From contig DASWJQ010000037.1 of NCBI GenBank assembly GCA_036397095.1, positions 1 to 5,118 on the forward strand: a stretch of 5,118 bases of DNA, read 5' to 3'. Source of the stretch: DASWJQ01 sp036397095. GTDB taxonomy: Bacteria; Chloroflexota; Anaerolineae; Anaerolineales; E44-bin32. Position 1 is the stretch's first letter; every line of letters starts with the position of its first letter. Positions 4,957 through 5,118 of the stretch are shown here, piece by piece. Both the position numbers and the translations under genes were made by a program. The notes below the pieces were generated by a model that was given only the letters and a program-made list of their open reading frames with translations, made no database searches and was not told the origin of the DNA.

Positions 4957-5118
4957 ATGGCGAAACGTCGGCGACGAAGCTTCAACTCCGAGTTCAAGGC
5001 TAAGGTCGTTCTCGAAGTTCTCACGGGCGTGAAGAGCGGAGGCGAAGCCTGCCGGGAGTATGGGATCCGTTCACAGCTACTGTCGAAATGGAAAGCGGAG
5101 TTCCTCGAAAACGCGGGC
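4957..5118 (+). CDS. IS3-family transposase OrfA, N-terminal part (partial at window edge)
   Basis: The first 54 codons of OrfA: MAKRRRRSFNSEFKAKVVLE onwards through the helix-turn-helix to ...KAEFLENAG, where the window ends. AGAGGAG (4943-4949) lies 7 bases before ATG 4957. The upstream ATGs at 4931 and 4934 lie in the -10 box and are in another frame. Compared with the left copy, residue 5 is Arg instead of Gly and one alanine codon differs silently; otherwise identical. Confidence 0.85.
   Translation, partial: MAKRRRRSFNSEFKAKVVLEVLTGVKSGGEACREYGIRSQLLSKWKAEFLENAG

Larger units (their letters stand above)
4887..5118 (+). mobile_element. IS3-family insertion sequence, right copy, orfA end only
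   Basis: Begins at T4887 with the same terminal sequence as the left copy (TGTAGTGCACCCC, then ATTTTCTGGACAC) and continues into promoter and orfA, reading outward. All 232 visible bases match the left copy in inverted orientation except two substitutions. The element is cut by the window end, so its other terminus, orfB and any target duplication are unseen. Confidence 0.85.

Overview
The window is a mobile-element-bounded cassette from a moderately high-GC bacterium. The intergenic style (degenerate runs of AATCCC/ATTCCC-like text), the frequent non-ATG starts and the small leader-like peptide would fit Chloroflexota or a similar environmental lineage. No marker gene confirms this, so the taxonomic guess is weak.

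Layout: both ends hold the same IS3-family insertion sequence, in opposite orientation. The left copy (1-283) reads outward on the minus strand and the right copy (4887-5118) reads outward on the plus strand. Over the 232 bases that can be compared they differ at only two positions, so the duplication is recent. Each shows the terminal repeat, an internal promoter and the start of orfA; the rest of each IS lies outside the window. Between them, 284-1025 is non-coding, with a diverged direct repeat of about 80 bp and, near its right end, a promoter embedded in nested inverted repeats. Next come two tightly linked plus-strand genes: a class I isoprenoid-synthase-fold enzyme (1026-1994) and an 81-residue leader-like peptide (2007-2252). 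They converge on a minus-strand gene for a polytopic membrane protein (2263-3321). Further right on the minus strand is an FAD-dependent oxidoreductase of the geranylgeranyl-reductase/PHBH class (3568-4668), with its own promoter and ribosome binding site.

How the genes may work together: the enzyme has both aspartate-rich motifs of prenyl-diphosphate enzymes (DDMAD and a DxxxDWxxD-type motif). It sits 12 bases upstream of a peptide that looks like a RiPP precursor, with a conserved-looking leader, a GG motif and a short C-terminal tail ending in tryptophan. This recalls ComQ/ComX of Bacillus, in which an isoprenyl-synthase-fold enzyme prenylates a tryptophan of a secreted peptide. The leader, however, is not ComX-like. 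The FAD enzyme could reduce or oxidise the isoprenoid, and the membrane protein could serve in export, immunity or sensing; both roles are inference. The best hypothesis is a small, possibly mobile, prenylated-peptide locus that is not an ordinary ComQXPA system.
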